Source of the DNA: Mycobacterium sp. E3251
GTDB lineage: Bacteria; Actinomycetota; Actinomycetes; Mycobacteriales; Mycobacteriaceae
Direction: 5' to 3'
NCBI RefSeq assembly: GCF_001666835.1
Contig: NZ_LZJF01000107.1
Location: 1 to 64,000 of the forward strand
DNA length: 64,000 bases
Under the pieces are notes generated by a model. That model saw nothing but the letters and a program-made list of their open reading frames with translations, was not told where the DNA came from and did not search any database. Position 1 is the stretch's first letter; each line of letters starts with the position of its first letter. Shown here one piece after another: positions 17,824 to 28,913 of the stretch. A program made the translations under genes and the position numbers.

Positions 17824-17879
17824 AAACGGGGCGCGTTTGCGCGCAGACACGCCGAAGAACGCGCGTGACTTCCCCGTTT
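17824..17879 (-). terminator. Inverted repeat between rpsI and glmM
   Basis: AAACGGGG at 17824-17831 is complementary to CCCCGTTT at 17872-17879, starting 34 bases beyond the rpsI stop. The intervening bases contain GCGCGT repeats that could extend the pairing. It may end part of the rplM-rpsI transcript or belong to the glmM leader. There is no clear U tract. Confidence 0.35.
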
Positions 17880-17912
17880 GAGGCCCCGTCGCGGCCAGAA
17901 AGTGATGGTTGA

Positions 17913-18410
17913 TCAGCGCTTGCTGTACTGAGGCGCCTTGCGGGCCTTCTTCAGGCCGTACTTCTTGCGCTCGGTGGCGCGCGGGTCACGGGTGAGGAAG
18001 CCGGCCTTCTTCAGCGCGGGCCGGTCCTCCGGCTGCGCCACGATCAGCGCCCGGGCGATGCCCAGCCGCAGCGCGCCGGCCTGGCCCGAGGGCCCGCCGC
18101 CGTGCAGGAGGGCGAAGATGTCGAAGTTCTCCACCCGGTCGACCGTGACCAGCGGGGCCTTGATGAGCTGCTGGTGCACCTTGTTGGGGAAGTAGTCCTC
18201 CAGGCTGCGGCCGTTGAGGTCGAACTTGCCGGTGCCGGGCACCAGGCGCACCCGCACCACGGCCTCCTTGCGGCGGCCGACGGTCTGGATGGGCCGGTCG
18301 AAGACGAAGGACTCGGCGGCCGCGGGGGCGGGCGCCTCGGCCGGGACGTCCGGGGTTTCCGGGGTGGCCGTGGTTTCTGAATCCTCCAGGGCCTCGGTTG
18401 TTTCGGTCAC
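17913..18410 (-). CDS. rpsI: 30S ribosomal protein S9
   Basis: The core ([19 protein letters not shown], then [20 protein letters not shown]) and the C-terminus ending [12 protein letters not shown] are diagnostic of uS9. An acidic N-terminal extension of about 40 residues is typical of mycobacterial S9. The start overlaps the rplM stop by four bases, the standard L13-S9 operon. Confidence 0.97.
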   Translation of the reverse strand: MTETTEALEDSETTATPETPDVPAEAPAPAAAESFVFDRPIQTVGRRKEAVVRVRLVPGTGKFDLNGRSLEDYFPNKVHQQLIKAPLVTVDRVENFDIFALLHGGGPSGQAGALRLGIARALIVAQPEDRPALKKAGFLTRDPRATERKKYGLKKARKAPQYSKR

Positions 18411-18850
18411 TGGGCCACCTGCTTGATCTCGTACGGAACCGGCTTCTGAGCGGCGTGCGGGTGCTCCGGGCCAGCGTAGACGTGGAGTTTGCGCTGGATC
18501 TGACGGCTGAGCTTGTTCTTGGGCAGCATCCCGACGATCGCCTTCTCGACGACGCGGTCGGGGTGCTTTTCCATCAGCTCGCCGGTCGTGCGCGAGTGCA
18601 GGCCGCCGGGATACCCCGAGTGGCGGTAAGCCAGCTTGCTCTGCAGTTTGTCGCCGGAAAGGGCGACCTTGTCGGCGTTGATGACGATGACGAAGTCACC
18701 GCCATCGACATTGGGGGCGAACGTCGGCTTGTGCTTGCCGCGCAACAGGGTGGCTGCCGCGACGGCAAGGCGGCCAAGCACCACGTCCGTGGCGTCGATG
18801 ACGTACCACGACCGCGTGGTGTCACCCGCCTTTGGCGCGTAGGTGGGCAC
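18407..18850 (-). CDS. rplM: 50S ribosomal protein L13
   Basis: uL13 with [24 protein letters not shown] near the start and [11 protein letters not shown] in the C-terminal part. GTG 18850 gives 147 residues, the usual length. It is the first gene of the L13-S9 pair and follows the ESX-4 terminator, so its promoter must lie in 18851-19014. Confidence 0.97.
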   Translation of the reverse strand: MPTYAPKAGDTTRSWYVIDATDVVLGRLAVAAATLLRGKHKPTFAPNVDGGDFVIVINADKVALSGDKLQSKLAYRHSGYPGGLHSRTTGELMEKHPDRVVEKAIVGMLPKNKLSRQIQRKLHVYAGPEHPHAAQKPVPYEIKQVAQ

Positions 18851-19014
18851 AGCGCTTACCTTTTCTTTCTCGAGGTGGATCCCGGGTCGAGCCGGGTGCC
18901 GGTCAGGCGTTCGCGGTTGGGGTGAGTCTCGGCGACCGACATTGACCCGAGGCCCCGGCGTACCGCACGCCAACCGAGCAGCTTACCGACGGGTGTCCCC
19001 GCAGGTCAAAACGA

Positions 19015-19055
19015 CTGTGTGGTCCCGACGGCTCTCCCCCGCCGGGACCACACAG
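19015..19055 (-). terminator. Intrinsic terminator of the ESX-4 esxT end
   Basis: A perfect 13-base inverted repeat (CTGTGTGGTCCCG at 19015-19027, CGGGACCACACAG at 19043-19055) with a 15-base loop lies 16 bases past the esxT stop. On the minus strand the stem is followed by TCGTTTTG. Stem plus T-run fits a rho-independent terminator separating ESX-4 from rplM. Confidence 0.75.
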
Positions 19056-19071
19056 ACGACTATGGGCGCGG

Positions 19072-19368
19072 CTACCCTCCCCAGACGTGCGCCGCCCGCC
19101 GATCGGCGTCCGCCACCTGGTCCGCGCCGTCGCGCACCGCGTTTCCCAGATCGACCAATATCTCGTTGAGGGCGGTCGCCGCCTGGTGCCACTTCTGCTG
19201 CTCAACCTGGTAGGCGGCCGCCGCCTCGCGGGTCCAGAGCTGCTGCAACGGGGCGATCTGCGATCTCAGTTCTTCCAGCGCCGCATTGAAACGGGCCGAC
19301 GTGGTGTGGATTTCCTGGCGAACCGAATACTCGATTTCGCCGAAGTCATAGGAGAGCGAAGATTCCAC
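19072..19368 (-). CDS. esxT: ESAT-6-like protein EsxT (ESX-4)
   Basis: A 98-residue helical-hairpin secretion substrate: IEYSVRQEIHTTSARFNAAL, the turn QLWTREAAAAY, then KWHQAATALNEILVDLGNAV. The turn has W-T-R rather than the usual W-x-G; I recall the M. tuberculosis EsxT having the same WTRE. The GTG start has AGAGGAT seven bases upstream. It pairs with EsxU encoded just upstream as an ESX-4 heterodimer. Confidence 0.93.
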   Translation of the reverse strand: MESSLSYDFGEIEYSVRQEIHTTSARFNAALEELRSQIAPLQQLWTREAAAAYQVEQQKWHQAATALNEILVDLGNAVRDGADQVADADRRAAHVWGG

Positions 19369-19383
19369 GGATGATCCTCTCGA

Positions 19384-19701
19384 TCACAGTTGTCCGCCGG
19401 CGGCGGCAATGTGGCCTGCGTGGTCGTTTCCGGCCTCCTGCAGGCTGGCCGCGTTGTGCCGAATGGTCTCGCCTATCGCGTGCAGGACGTGATAGAGCCG
19501 CAACGACTCGGCGTTCCAGCGATCCACCACATCTTTGAAGCGCCCGGCCGCGACCCCACCCCATACCGATGGCGGCACTCCGGTCATGCGGCCGATGAAC
19601 GCTTGCAGCATGGCCCGGATTTCGTCGTTGCGGGCGTCCGTCATGCCCGCGACCGACCGCATCAGGTCGAAGTCTGTGTTCAGTGTGTTCGGTGCAGCCA
19701 T
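19384..19701 (-). CDS. esxU: ESAT-6-like protein EsxU (ESX-4)
   Basis: A 105-residue WXG100 protein with the canonical turn [23 protein letters not shown] 19701 ([19 protein letters not shown]) agrees in length with the M. tuberculosis protein as I remember it. In-frame starts at 19728 and 19749 would add 9 or 16 residues, and the latter would nearly touch the preceding stop. Presumed partner of EsxT and substrate of EccC4. Confidence 0.9.
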   Translation of the reverse strand: MAAPNTLNTDFDLMRSVAGMTDARNDEIRAMLQAFIGRMTGVPPSVWGGVAAGRFKDVVDRWNAESLRLYHVLHAIGETIRHNAASLQEAGNDHAGHIAAAGGQL

Positions 19702-19750
19702 ATTGAGTTCGACCCCGGCGACGCGCATTTGGTTCCACTCGATTCGCACT

Positions 19751-20995
19751 TCATCCGATGGCGTGGGCGGACCGCACCGCCTGCTCGCAGACCATGCGGA
19801 CGGTCTCTTCCATCGCGGGCCGGCTCTGGCATCCGAGGCTGATCCGGACCGGCCCGTCCAGCAGCACCGTCCACCACACGTGATGGCCGGCGCGGATCTC
19901 GCGGTAGGTCACCGCCGTCCTGCCGGCGCTGGTCCCCGAGGGATTGAAGTCGACAAACACACCCGCGGGCTCGGCGTCGATCGCGCGTTTCAACCGCTCG
20001 GCGGTGCCACTCAAGGTCTCGCCCGCGACCGGTGACTGAGTAACGTGGAGCGCCACTTGCGGATCGGATGGGGAAGTCAGCTGCACCCGGGCCGAACCCG
20101 CCCCGGAGACCACCCGTTGAGCGGGCCAATCCGCGGGCACCGTAAGGGCGACCCGGCCTTCCACCAGGAATGTTGTCGGCACGGCTGCTACCGGCGGCGG
20201 GGTCACGGTGCTGTGCCGGCTCACGGTGACGACCGCCGGGGCCGCCGCGGCAAGCACCATGGTGGCCGCGCCGAGACCGCTCAGTGCCCGCGCGCTCGGT
20301 CGGACACGAGCGCCGGGTCGGAGTGGCTCAGTCGGCTCGTCGGATTCGGACGCCACGGATCGGGCCAACCCGGCCAGCCGGGCATCGTCGATTAACACCA
20401 CCGCCTTTCCGTTGCCGCGCGCCGCATCAGCGATCGACGCCGCAAGGGGCGCCGCGCCGGCGACGGTCCCCGGCGTGTCGACGAGGACGGTGGCCGCGGG
20501 CATGCCCGCGAGGACGGCCGCCACCTCGTCGGCGACAGGACGCGGTTGCGGCCGACGCGGTATGGCGACGGCTTCTGCGCCACCGATCACCACCATCCGT
20601 TCGGTGATCTCCACGACCACCGTCGATTCCGTATCGGCACCGGCAGCCCGCCTCAGCAACCACGACCGGGGCCGCGCCAGCACCCCACCGAAGACGGTGG
20701 CCGCCGCGGCGCTCACCACCCCGACGCGCGACGACGACCACCCGGACGGATACACCACGACGATGCCCTCACCGCACGCACAGGCCACCGATCGCAGCGC
20801 ATCCCTCCATAGCGAAGCGACGGCGACCGGGCGCTCGCCCACCAACGTGACCTGATCGTCTATCGCGCCGAGCGCCGCCCCGATGATCTCGTACCTCTCG
20901 TCCTCAGTGACCGCGCTTGCCCCGCAACACAACCGGCGGACCGTGCCGGGACCTACTTCGATGACGCTGCGATGTGCGTTCACGGCTGACTCCAT
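19751..20995 (-). CDS. Type VII secretion-associated protein (Rv3446c-type)
   Basis: A 414-residue Ala/Val-rich protein of the ESX-4 locus. The N-terminal half is a soluble domain ([21 protein letters not shown]) resembling an actin-like or chaperone-like fold. One transmembrane segment follows ([20 protein letters not shown], about residue 243), then an exported domain of about 140 residues ([37 protein letters not shown]). This layout matches the T7SS-associated family found with ESX-4. Its start overlaps the eccC4 stop by 16 bases. Confidence 0.85.
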   Translation of the reverse strand: MESAVNAHRSVIEVGPGTVRRLCCGASAVTEDERYEIIGAALGAIDDQVTLVGERPVAVASLWRDALRSVACACGEGIVVVYPSGWSSSRVGVVSAAAATVFGGVLARPRSWLLRRAAGADTESTVVVEITERMVVIGGAEAVAIPRRPQPRPVADEVAAVLAGMPAATVLVDTPGTVAGAAPLAASIADAARGNGKAVVLIDDARLAGLARSVASESDEPTEPLRPGARVRPSARALSGLGAATMVLAAAAPAVVTVSRHSTVTPPPVAAVPTTFLVEGRVALTVPADWPAQRVVSGAGSARVQLTSPSDPQVALHVTQSPVAGETLSGTAERLKRAIDAEPAGVFVDFNPSGTSAGRTAVTYREIRAGHHVWWTVLLDGPVRISLGCQSRPAMEETVRMVCEQAVRSAHAIG

Positions 20996-23900
20996 GCCAC
21001 CTGGACGAGCTGTTCGTCGCCCGCGCTGGTGTGCAGGACACCACGGCCGGGCGGCAATCGCGCGGGGCGAGCGGACCCGAACGGCGCGTGCTCACCGGGG
21101 GATCCGCTCATCATCAGCGTCGTGCAGCCGTGGTCACGTACGGCCGCCAGCAGGGGCTCGAATAACGCGCGCTCCGCCCCGCCGCTGCGTCGTGCCATGA
21201 CCAGATGCAACCCTAGATCCCTTGCAAAAGGCAGGTATTCGACAATCGGCGCCAGCGGATTGCCTGCTGCGCCGGCGACCAGATCGTAATCGTCGACGAC
21301 GAGGTAGATGTCGGGCCCAGACCACCAGGACCCGGTTCGCAATTGGGCCTGGCTCGCGTCGGCCGGGGGCATTCGGCGCCGCAACAGGTCGAGCAGGTCT
21401 GGCAGCATTCCGGTCACCGTGCCCGGCGACATCGCGTATCCCCCGAGATGATCGGATTCGACCACACTGAGCAGTGAGCGCCGAAAATCGACGATCACGA
21501 GGTGGGCCTGCGCGTGGGTCTTGGTCCGGACCAACTCGCGGCACAGCGTCCGGAGTGTCGCGGTCTTACCGCAGCCCTTGTCGCCGAGCACGAGAAGATG
21601 AGCGTGCCGGTCGAATTCACACAGCACCGGCTGCAGCCGATGCTCATCGATGCCCAGGACGATGGGGCCTCCCGCCCGGGCTACGACGGCCTCGCGCGAT
21701 ATCATCCTGGGCAGCAGGAGTATTGGGGGCGCACGAAATTCAGTGCGAGCGATCTCGGCCAGGGGCAAGGCGATGATCATGTGCGACCCGTCGCTGGAAA
21801 GACCGCGACCCGGTGCGCCCCGGGGCACGTGTTGGGCCGCTTTTCGGTCCACCTCGGAATCGGCCGGATCACCCAACCTCAGCTCGATGCGGGTGCCGAT
21901 CTGGTCCCGCAATGCGGGCCTGATCTCGGCCCACCGCGACGCCGACAACACCACGTGCACGCCGAACGAAAGTCCTTGCATCGCAATGGCGGTGATCGAT
22001 GCCTCCAGTGTGCCGAATTCCTCACGTAGGGTCGCCCAGCCGTCGACCAGAAGGAAGACGTCCCCGAAAGTATCGGTGTCGGGCAGCTTGTGCTGCGCCC
22101 GCAGCTGCCGGTATTCCGCCATCGACCCGATCCCGTGCTCATTGAAGATGGCCTCCCGTGAACGGATGACCGACTCGCACTCGGCCACGATCCGCGCGAC
22201 GAGTCGCTGTTCGGCCCGGCCGGCGACCGCACCGACATGCTGGATTGTCCGCGTCGACCTCAGCGCCCCGCCGCCGAAGTCCAGGCAGTAGAACTGCACC
22301 TGCCGCGGGTCGTGTGTGGCCGCCAAAGCCGTGATCAGCGTGCACAGAGCCGTCGACTTGCCCGACTGCGGCGCGCCCACGACCGCCACATTGCCTGCGG
22401 CTCCGCGCAAATCGACCATCAGCGGTGTTCGGGACTGCTCGAAGGGCCTGTCGACGATGCCGAGCGGAACGGTCAGGGCTGCCGACTCGAGAGAAGCGTC
22501 GCGAAGCACGGTGCGCAACGCCGGCGCCGGGCCAAGCGGCGGCAGCCAGACTTGGTGTGCTGGCGGTCCGTGGCCGGACAACCGGTCCAGGACCGCGTGC
22601 AGCACCGTGCGCTCGGCCGACCCACCGGTCTCGACCGCATGAATGATCGCGCCGACCCTCTGTGTCCCGAACGCGCGCACGGACGGCGCGGACGCGGGCG
22701 TCGCGACCGGCGTACCGCCCGGCGGCGGTCCCGAGACGTACGCGGCATGGAATCGGGTCAGCTCCCCGTCGCTCGTGCGCAGGTAACCCACCCCAGGAGT
22801 ATTCGGCAGTTGATGGGCATCGAGAGTTCCCAGCACCGCCCGTGATTCACCGGCTGACAGTGTCTTCAAACAGAGCCGATAGGACAGGTGGGCGTCCAGC
22901 CCGCGCAGCCGCCCCTCATCGAGTCGTTGGCTAGCCAGCAGCAGATGCATGCCCAACGACCGGCCCAGCCGTCCGATCGCCACGAACAGGTCGGCGAAAT
23001 CCGGATGTTGGCTCAGCAACTCGGAAAACTCGTCGACAATGATGAACAAGGTGGGCAGGGCCGTCGATGCGGCGCCCTCCCCGCGCGCACGTTCGTACTC
23101 CGCGGCGCTGACTCGGCCCGACGCGCGCAACAGTCTTTGCCGACGATTCATTTCACCGGCCAAGGCATCACGCATCCGGGCCACCAGCGGCGCATCGTCG
23201 TCAAGATTCGTGATGACCGCGGCCACGTGTGGCGCCCGCGCGTAATCGAGAAACGTTGCCCCGCCCTTGAAGTCGACGAGCAGCAGATTGAGCACATCGG
23301 GAGGGTTTCGCGCGATCATCCCCAGCGCGATCGTGCGCAATAGCTCGGACTTGCCCGATCCCGTGGCGCCGATGCACAGCCCGTGTGGACCCATGCCGTT
23401 TTCGGCGGCCTCTTTGATATCCAGCTCCAACCGGGTGCCGTCAGCCCGGGATCCGATCGGGACGCAGAGTCGATCGCGGTGGTCTTGGCTGTGCCACAAA
23501 GCGATCGGATCGAAACGGCCCACCTCGTCGATGCCGACCAGGCTCGTCCAAGCCACGCCGTTGTCACCGCGAAGGCCGTTGCCAGCCCGGTACATCGCCA
23601 ACCGGCGGGCACATACCAGCGCATCCAGGGGGCCCAACCGGTCGGGGTCCGTCAGCGTCTGAGATTCACCTAGCGGGCTAATGGTCACCGGTGCGCCATC
23701 GCGGCCGCCGCCGATTTCGACGACGGTCGCACCCGCGAACTCGTCGACGCTGCCGTTCAGGTCGGTGATCACCACCGCGTGCGCCGACCGCGCGCCGGTG
23801 AGCGCGCTTCGCGCATCCCGCACATTCCGATACACCATCCGCACAGCGCCCAACCCATCGGCCGCGGTCGGGTGTTGGTTGTGCGGCAGCCATTTCAGCC

Positions 23901-24666
23901 ACTCCCAGTGCCGAAGGTTCCGGTCGCTGATTGCGGCGACGATCAGCAACTGATCGGGAGGGTGCAAGACGGCAAGCTGGCAGATCATCGCCCGCAGCGT
24001 CTCCCGCGCCGCCGTCACATCTCCGTCGATCGTCACACGCGGGAGTCCACGCAAGGCGATCGCGACCGGCCCGACGATCGCGGAATGCGTCCGCAGGAAG
24101 CGTTGCAGGGCGGTGGTGGTGACCGGGTCGGCAGGCTCGCTGGTCGGCGGGGCTACCAGCCGGGTGGCCAGAGGAAGGGGCCCGGTACCGACTCGGACCA
24201 GGCAGAAGTCGGGGTCGGTCCCTCGCCGCTCCCACATTCGGGGGCCGCCGATCAGTGTCCACAGCGTGTCGGGGTCGGGCCGATTCCATGTCAGTGAGGA
24301 GCGCTGTGCGGCAGCGGTTTCGGCGATGGTTGAGCGCAGCTGACTGAGGTACCCGAGGTAGCGGAGGCGTTCGGCTTCGATGCCGCCGCCCTGGCGCCGC
24401 CCGCGCCCGGCCAGAGCTGTCACCACCGACGAGGCCAGCATCATCATCGGGAACGCCAGGACCATGGGGGTGCGGCTCCCGCCCAGCCCTGACCCGAATG
24501 CCGCCGCCACAACACTCATTCCGGCCACGGCCAGCACTACTGGCAACAGGCGCAGCAGGCCCGGCGCTGACGCAGACGGCGGGCCGGGCGGCGGATCGAC
24601 AACGAGGTCCGCTGTCGCTACTTCCGGTGGCCGGCGCCGCGCCACGGGCACGAAAGCTTGGGTCAT
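20980..24666 (-). CDS. eccC4: ESX-4 secretion ATPase EccC4
   Basis: The FtsK/SpoIIIE-type motor of ESX-4, 1228 residues, with two N-terminal membrane helices ([39 protein letters not shown]). Three ATPase domains have Walker A motifs GATGSGKS (about residue 435), GAPQSGKS (about 765) and GDKGCGKT (about 1030); the first has a good Walker B ([12 protein letters not shown]). ATG 24666 has a strong GGAGGGGGCAAG site directly upstream, so the extra 15 residues of the longer frame are rejected. It is divergent from eccD4 across 126 bases. Confidence 0.97.
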   Translation of the reverse strand: MTQAFVPVARRRPPEVATADLVVDPPPGPPSASAPGLLRLLPVVLAVAGMSVVAAAFGSGLGGSRTPMVLAFPMMMLASSVVTALAGRGRRQGGGIEAERLRYLGYLSQLRSTIAETAAAQRSSLTWNRPDPDTLWTLIGGPRMWERRGTDPDFCLVRVGTGPLPLATRLVAPPTSEPADPVTTTALQRFLRTHSAIVGPVAIALRGLPRVTIDGDVTAARETLRAMICQLAVLHPPDQLLIVAAISDRNLRHWEWLKWLPHNQHPTAADGLGAVRMVYRNVRDARSALTGARSAHAVVITDLNGSVDEFAGATVVEIGGGRDGAPVTISPLGESQTLTDPDRLGPLDALVCARRLAMYRAGNGLRGDNGVAWTSLVGIDEVGRFDPIALWHSQDHRDRLCVPIGSRADGTRLELDIKEAAENGMGPHGLCIGATGSGKSELLRTIALGMIARNPPDVLNLLLVDFKGGATFLDYARAPHVAAVITNLDDDAPLVARMRDALAGEMNRRQRLLRASGRVSAAEYERARGEGAASTALPTLFIIVDEFSELLSQHPDFADLFVAIGRLGRSLGMHLLLASQRLDEGRLRGLDAHLSYRLCLKTLSAGESRAVLGTLDAHQLPNTPGVGYLRTSDGELTRFHAAYVSGPPPGGTPVATPASAPSVRAFGTQRVGAIIHAVETGGSAERTVLHAVLDRLSGHGPPAHQVWLPPLGPAPALRTVLRDASLESAALTVPLGIVDRPFEQSRTPLMVDLRGAAGNVAVVGAPQSGKSTALCTLITALAATHDPRQVQFYCLDFGGGALRSTRTIQHVGAVAGRAEQRLVARIVAECESVIRSREAIFNEHGIGSMAEYRQLRAQHKLPDTDTFGDVFLLVDGWATLREEFGTLEASITAIAMQGLSFGVHVVLSASRWAEIRPALRDQIGTRIELRLGDPADSEVDRKAAQHVPRGAPGRGLSSDGSHMIIALPLAEIARTEFRAPPILLLPRMISREAVVARAGGPIVLGIDEHRLQPVLCEFDRHAHLLVLGDKGCGKTATLRTLCRELVRTKTHAQAHLVIVDFRRSLLSVVESDHLGGYAMSPGTVTGMLPDLLDLLRRRMPPADASQAQLRTGSWWSGPDIYLVVDDYDLVAGAAGNPLAPIVEYLPFARDLGLHLVMARRSGGAERALFEPLLAAVRDHGCTTLMMSGSPGEHAPFGSARPARLPPGRGVLHTSAGDEQLVQVAWSQP

Positions 24667-24792
24667 CTTGCCCCCTCCCCTTGCGCGACCGTAGGCAGCA
24701 CCGAAAGCCACGACAAGTCACCTGTGGACAGCCAGAAACCCGGTGGCCGAAACCTGGCTATGTTCGCGGCAATCTGACTGAAGGGGTCACCG

Positions 24793-26184
24793 TTGCAAGG
24801 GACTGATCCAGGGCTGCGCCGGGTGTCGATTCATTCCGGCGCCACCGTCGCCGACCTGTCGTTACCGGCCGAGATTCCCATCGCCATCCTGACCCCGTCG
24901 ATCGTCGACTTCCTCGAGGTCCGCGACGACGACGATCCGACCGCCAAGCGCTACCACCTGTCACTCCCCGGATCCTCCGTTCTGGACCCGTCGAAGACGT
25001 TGGCGCAGAACAATATTGCCGACGGCGCCGTTCTCCTACTGAGCCGGCAGCCCGTCCCGCCACCCGGCGCTCGTCACCACGACGTCGCGGAGGCCGTGGC
25101 GGAGGCGCTGACGTCGCCTCCGGAACCGGGGACGGATGCCCTACGGCGGCTGGCGGCCCAGCGCACCGGTACGGTCGCGGCGAGCTGCTCGACAGCGATC
25201 GGCGTGCTGGCGCTCGTCCGAAATGCGCTCAGCGGCAACCCCGGCCACGAGATTCACACGACGGTGGGCGTGGCGGCAGGCGCGGGCCTGGTCGCCCTGC
25301 TGTCCGCCGTGGTGGTGCACCGGGCCGGCCGGAATGCGGTCGCCGGGCTGGCGCTGAACGCGATGGCCACCGCGTTTGCAGCGGTCGCCGGTTTCCTGGC
25401 GGTGCCGGGCGCGCCTGGCGTCTGCAATGTATTGCTGGCCGCGACAGCGGCCACGGTCACCTGCGTGGTGGCGATGCGCGCATCGGGTTGCGGCGCGGTC
25501 ACTTTGACCGCCGTATCGTGCGTCACGACGGTCGTCGCCGTGGCCGCACTGGTGGGGGTGATGACCGCCGCCCCGCCGGAGGCCCTGGGCGCGGGCGCCG
25601 CGCTGGTGTCGCTCGGCCTGCTCGGGGCCGCGGCGCGGGTGTCAATCGTGTTGGCGGGGTTATCGCCTCAACTGTCGCCGCCCTCGGACTTGGACGAGGC
25701 CGAAGCAAGCCGGGCCTGCCTGACGGCGCAAGCGCTCCGCGCCGACGCCTGGTTGTCGAGCCTGCTTGCGGGGTTTTCGGCCTCGGCGGCGGTCGGCGCC
25801 GTCGTCACCGTTCTGGCCGGTGCAACACGCCAGTCCTGCATGGCGTTCGGCACGATCACCGGCGGATTGCTGCTGCTACGTGCGCGTTCCGGTGCCGGCA
25901 CGAGGGTGCAAACGTTCGCGATCGCGGGAATGTCGGTGGTTGGGACGACTTTCGCCGTCGCCGTCTTGGGCACAACCGGGCACGGGCCGTGGGTCGCCGC
26001 CGGGGCGGCAACACTGAGCGCCGCGGCGCTTTACCTCGGATTCGCCGCTCCGGCGATGTCGCTCTCGCCGCTTGCGCGCCGAAGCTTCGATGCGTTGGAG
26101 TGGCTGGCGCTGGTTGCGTTGGTCCCATTGGCTTGTTGGATATGCGGGCTCTATGACGCCGTCCGGGGATTGAACCTCAAGTGA
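24793..26184 (+). CDS. eccD4: ESX-4 membrane channel protein EccD4
   Basis: An N-terminal ubiquitin-like domain of about 90 residues (LRRVSIHSGATVADLSLPAE, TLAQNNIADGAVLLLSR) precedes about eleven transmembrane helices over residues 120-460, as in EccD, the likely membrane channel of type VII systems. The TTG start is preceded by AAGGGG six bases upstream; a GTG at 24820 is an alternative. The stop overlaps the mycP4 GTG (GTGA), so the two are translationally coupled. Confidence 0.94.
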   Translation: MQGTDPGLRRVSIHSGATVADLSLPAEIPIAILTPSIVDFLEVRDDDDPTAKRYHLSLPGSSVLDPSKTLAQNNIADGAVLLLSRQPVPPPGARHHDVAEAVAEALTSPPEPGTDALRRLAAQRTGTVAASCSTAIGVLALVRNALSGNPGHEIHTTVGVAAGAGLVALLSAVVVHRAGRNAVAGLALNAMATAFAAVAGFLAVPGAPGVCNVLLAATAATVTCVVAMRASGCGAVTLTAVSCVTTVVAVAALVGVMTAAPPEALGAGAALVSLGLLGAAARVSIVLAGLSPQLSPPSDLDEAEASRACLTAQALRADAWLSSLLAGFSASAAVGAVVTVLAGATRQSCMAFGTITGGLLLLRARSGAGTRVQTFAIAGMSVVGTTFAVAVLGTTGHGPWVAAGAATLSAAALYLGFAAPAMSLSPLARRSFDALEWLALVALVPLACWICGLYDAVRGLNLK

Positions 26185-27473
26185 GGCCGTCGCCCGCCGT
26201 CCGCCTCCTGTCGGTGTCCGCGCTGGTGTGGATGACAATGCTGGGACTGCCGCCGGCGCAAGCAGTTCCGCCACCTCAGGTCGACGACAGGTGGTTACCG
26301 AAGCCCGCACGACCGGCGCCCCCGCGGCCGACGGTGCAACGCGAGGTTTGCGCGACGATGACGACGGGATCGGCGCCTAGCCGGCTAACGGACCTCCTCG
26401 ACCTGCCGCGGGTCTGGCAGCTCACTCGCGGCACCGGACAACGGGTCGCGGTCATCGACACCGGTGTCTCGCGGCATCGCCTGCTAGCCGATGTGGTGCC
26501 GGGCGGGGATTATGTGTCCGGCGGCGACGGGACACAGGATTGTGATGCGCACGGCACCCTGGTCGCCGGAATCATCGCTGCGACAGCGGATTCAGGCTCA
26601 GCTGGCATTGCCCCCGAAGCCACCGTGATCAGCATTCGCCAGTCCAGCGGAAAGTTCTCCCCTGCGAGCGACCGCTCCCGCGGAGGCGTTGGCGACGTCG
26701 ACACCATGGCGAAAGCCGTCCGCACCGCCGCCGATCTCGGCGCGTCGGTGATCAACATTTCCTCGGTGGCCTGCGTTCCGGTCGCGGCGGCGCTCGACGA
26801 TCGCGCGCTGGGCGCCGCGCTGGCCTACGCCGTCGACGTCAAGAATGCCGTCGTCGTGGCCGCGGCCGGCAACACCGGCGGAGCCGCGCAGTGCCCTCCC
26901 CAGCGCTCGGATGCCACCTGGGAGACCGCCACGGTTGCGGTCAGCCCGGCGTGGTACGACGACTTCGTCCTGACCGTCGGTTCGGTGAATCCTGAAGGTG
27001 CGCCGTCGGGCTTCACCCTTGCAGGGCCCTGGGTGGACATAGCGGCTCTCGGCGAGGCGGTAACACCACTCGGGTCGAAACCGGTGTCCGGCACCAGTTA
27101 TGCCGCGCCCGTGGTCAGCGGGCTGGCCGCGCTGATCCGGGCGCGGTTCCCGGTGTTGACCGCGCGGCAAGTGATGCAGCGCATCGAGTCGACAGCGCAT
27201 CACCCGTCCTCCGGTTGGGACCCGCTCGTGGGCAACGGCGCCATCGACGCGCTGGCGGCAGTCAGCACCGACACCGGTCCACCGGGACCCACGTCTACGC
27301 CGGCCCCCGCGCCGATCGCCGCGTCACCACCACCCGCACCGCAGAGCGCCCACGCGCGGAACACCGCATTGCGCGGAGTCGCCCTCTGTCTCGCCGCGCT
27401 GGGGGTCGCGCTGGCCGCCGGTGTGGCCAGGCGGCGACTACGGCATCCCCGCGAAAGAGTCACGGGCGATTGA
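26181..27473 (+). CDS. mycP4: Mycosin MycP4, ESX-4 subtilisin-like protease
   Basis: A 430-residue exported serine protease. It has a signal peptide (LLSVSALVWMTMLGLPPAQA), a catalytic Asp in VAVIDTGVS, His in DAHGTLVAGI, oxyanion Asn in AAAGNTGG and Ser in SGTSYAAPVVSGLAAL. A Pro/Ala linker leads to a C-terminal helix (GVALCLAALGVALAAGVARR) and a basic tail. The GTG start overlaps the eccD4 stop. Its 3' end overlaps eccB4 convergently by 36 bases. Confidence 0.96.
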   Translation: MRPSPAVRLLSVSALVWMTMLGLPPAQAVPPPQVDDRWLPKPARPAPPRPTVQREVCATMTTGSAPSRLTDLLDLPRVWQLTRGTGQRVAVIDTGVSRHRLLADVVPGGDYVSGGDGTQDCDAHGTLVAGIIAATADSGSAGIAPEATVISIRQSSGKFSPASDRSRGGVGDVDTMAKAVRTAADLGASVINISSVACVPVAAALDDRALGAALAYAVDVKNAVVVAAAGNTGGAAQCPPQRSDATWETATVAVSPAWYDDFVLTVGSVNPEGAPSGFTLAGPWVDIAALGEAVTPLGSKPVSGTSYAAPVVSGLAALIRARFPVLTARQVMQRIESTAHHPSSGWDPLVGNGAIDALAAVSTDTGPPGPTSTPAPAPIAASPPPAPQSAHARNTALRGVALCLAALGVALAAGVARRRLRHPRERVTGD

Positions 27474-28799
27474 CGCCTTCTCTCTGCTCAGCTCCGACCC
27501 GGCCGGAAGGGTGCCCAGTACGGGCCACGGCGCCGGGTTAGCCGCCGGTAGCCCGAGATCATGCGCGGCGTCGTCGTCGTGGATCGCGAACCTCACGCCG
27601 CTGTCGGTGACCAGGTACCGCGTGCCGACTCGCACGTATGCGCTTCGGCCGGGCGGCATGTACACGGCGTCCAGCGCGGGGCCGGGGCCATCGGCCTGGG
27701 ACAACATCGCCGGTACCTGACCGGCCGGTATCGGCAGCCGACCGCCGACCAGAAACCTGACGGCCGATTGGCCGTGCGGCGCGGGCTGCCACGAGACGCA
27801 CAAGGCGCTGCCGTCCGACAGAGTGGGAGGCCGGTCGGGGAAGCCGGCCACCGGCAGCGCGTCGACGATCGGAGCGGCGCGAATCGCATCGGGCGCCACC
27901 GTGACTGCGTTCGCAGTGCCCTCGGAGTTGCTGAAACGCAAGAGGTCGGCGGCCACCTCTCCGATCCGCTGCACACCGGCAGCGACCACCGCGTAATACT
28001 CGTCACCCCCTGACCGTGTGATGCGCACCACACTTCCTACCGGGAAGCCCGGGAGCGCGGACGCGTTGCCGCCCGCAGCCCGGATGAGGGGTGTCCTGAT
28101 CGATGGTGCCTCGGGGACGGCCTTCAGCAACGCCGGCGAGACGAGTCGCGGTTTGCGGCCTTCCAGCCGAAGCGCGCGCACGACCCCTGCGTCGGCGACG
28201 TCCACTACGGCCCGCTTCCCGTCGTAGAGCAGGTAGGTTGGCGAACCCTCGGGTGGCGCGACCAGTGCCGCCCACCCGGTGTTGAGGGGTGCTGCCGCCG
28301 CGTCCTCGGTGCGTCCCACGACGACCGTCGTCGCGCCGTCGGCGTCGCAGATCGTCCAGGCCGCTTCGTCCGCGGACAACGGATCACCAATGAACTGTGG
28401 CGCACCCGGGATACCCAGCAGCGGGCCGCGTTTGGCGCGGGCCAGGTCTGCTTCGCGCACCGGCCGGGGGTTCGCCGCCACCGCCGCGATCAACCGGGCC
28501 GACGCGAGGTTCATGACCGGGTGCCAGGTATCGCCCACCCGTACGTACAGCGCTCCGGATTCTTGCCCCATCGCCAGTTGCGCGCCATCGAGCGCCACCC
28601 GCGGCCGCAGCAAAGCAAGGAACGCAGCCCCCGCGACGGCGATCGCCGCCAGCACGCACCCGATCGTCAGCGCCGCGGTCTGCGCGCGCGAGCCGGCGCT
28701 GAGAGTGCGGACGTCCCCGCCCAGCAACGCGCACTCCACTCGACGCAGCAGGAATCGGTAGCCGCTGATGTGCAGCCACGCGGTCGGCTGACGCGGCAC
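27438..28799 (-). CDS. eccB4: ESX-4 core protein EccB4
   Basis: A 453-residue membrane-anchored component. It has a cytoplasmic N-terminus (TAWLHISGYRFLLRRVECAL), one transmembrane helix (LTIGCVLAAIAVAGAAFLALL) and a large periplasmic domain with EccB repeats (APQFIGDPLSADEAAWTICD, LPVAGFPDRPPTLSDGSALC). GTG 28799 preceded by GGGGGAA was chosen over a TTG at 28811, because family members begin about eight residues before WLHxSGYRF. It is divergent from cut3. Confidence 0.93.
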   Translation of the reverse strand: MPRQPTAWLHISGYRFLLRRVECALLGGDVRTLSAGSRAQTAALTIGCVLAAIAVAGAAFLALLRPRVALDGAQLAMGQESGALYVRVGDTWHPVMNLASARLIAAVAANPRPVREADLARAKRGPLLGIPGAPQFIGDPLSADEAAWTICDADGATTVVVGRTEDAAAAPLNTGWAALVAPPEGSPTYLLYDGKRAVVDVADAGVVRALRLEGRKPRLVSPALLKAVPEAPSIRTPLIRAAGGNASALPGFPVGSVVRITRSGGDEYYAVVAAGVQRIGEVAADLLRFSNSEGTANAVTVAPDAIRAAPIVDALPVAGFPDRPPTLSDGSALCVSWQPAPHGQSAVRFLVGGRLPIPAGQVPAMLSQADGPGPALDAVYMPPGRSAYVRVGTRYLVTDSGVRFAIHDDDAAHDLGLPAANPAPWPVLGTLPAGSELSREKASIARDSFAGMP

Positions 28800-28907
28800 T
28801 GATTCCCCCAACCTGCGTAGTCGTTGCGCATACGGTAGAGCGCCCGTCCGCGGAGACGCTTAATCGATCCACAGGTCAGCGAACTTTCGAACCGTGCTTA
28901 GGGTAGG

Positions 28908-28913
28908 TAAAGT
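28908..28913 (+). promoter_or_regulatory. Leaderless -10 box of cut3
   Basis: TAAAGT is followed by six bases and the GTG at 28920. A further TAGGGT lies at 28899-28904. The TTAGGGTAGGTAAAGTTA stretch also loosely resembles an IdeR iron box (13 of 19 positions by my count), which is weak evidence. Confidence 0.55.
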
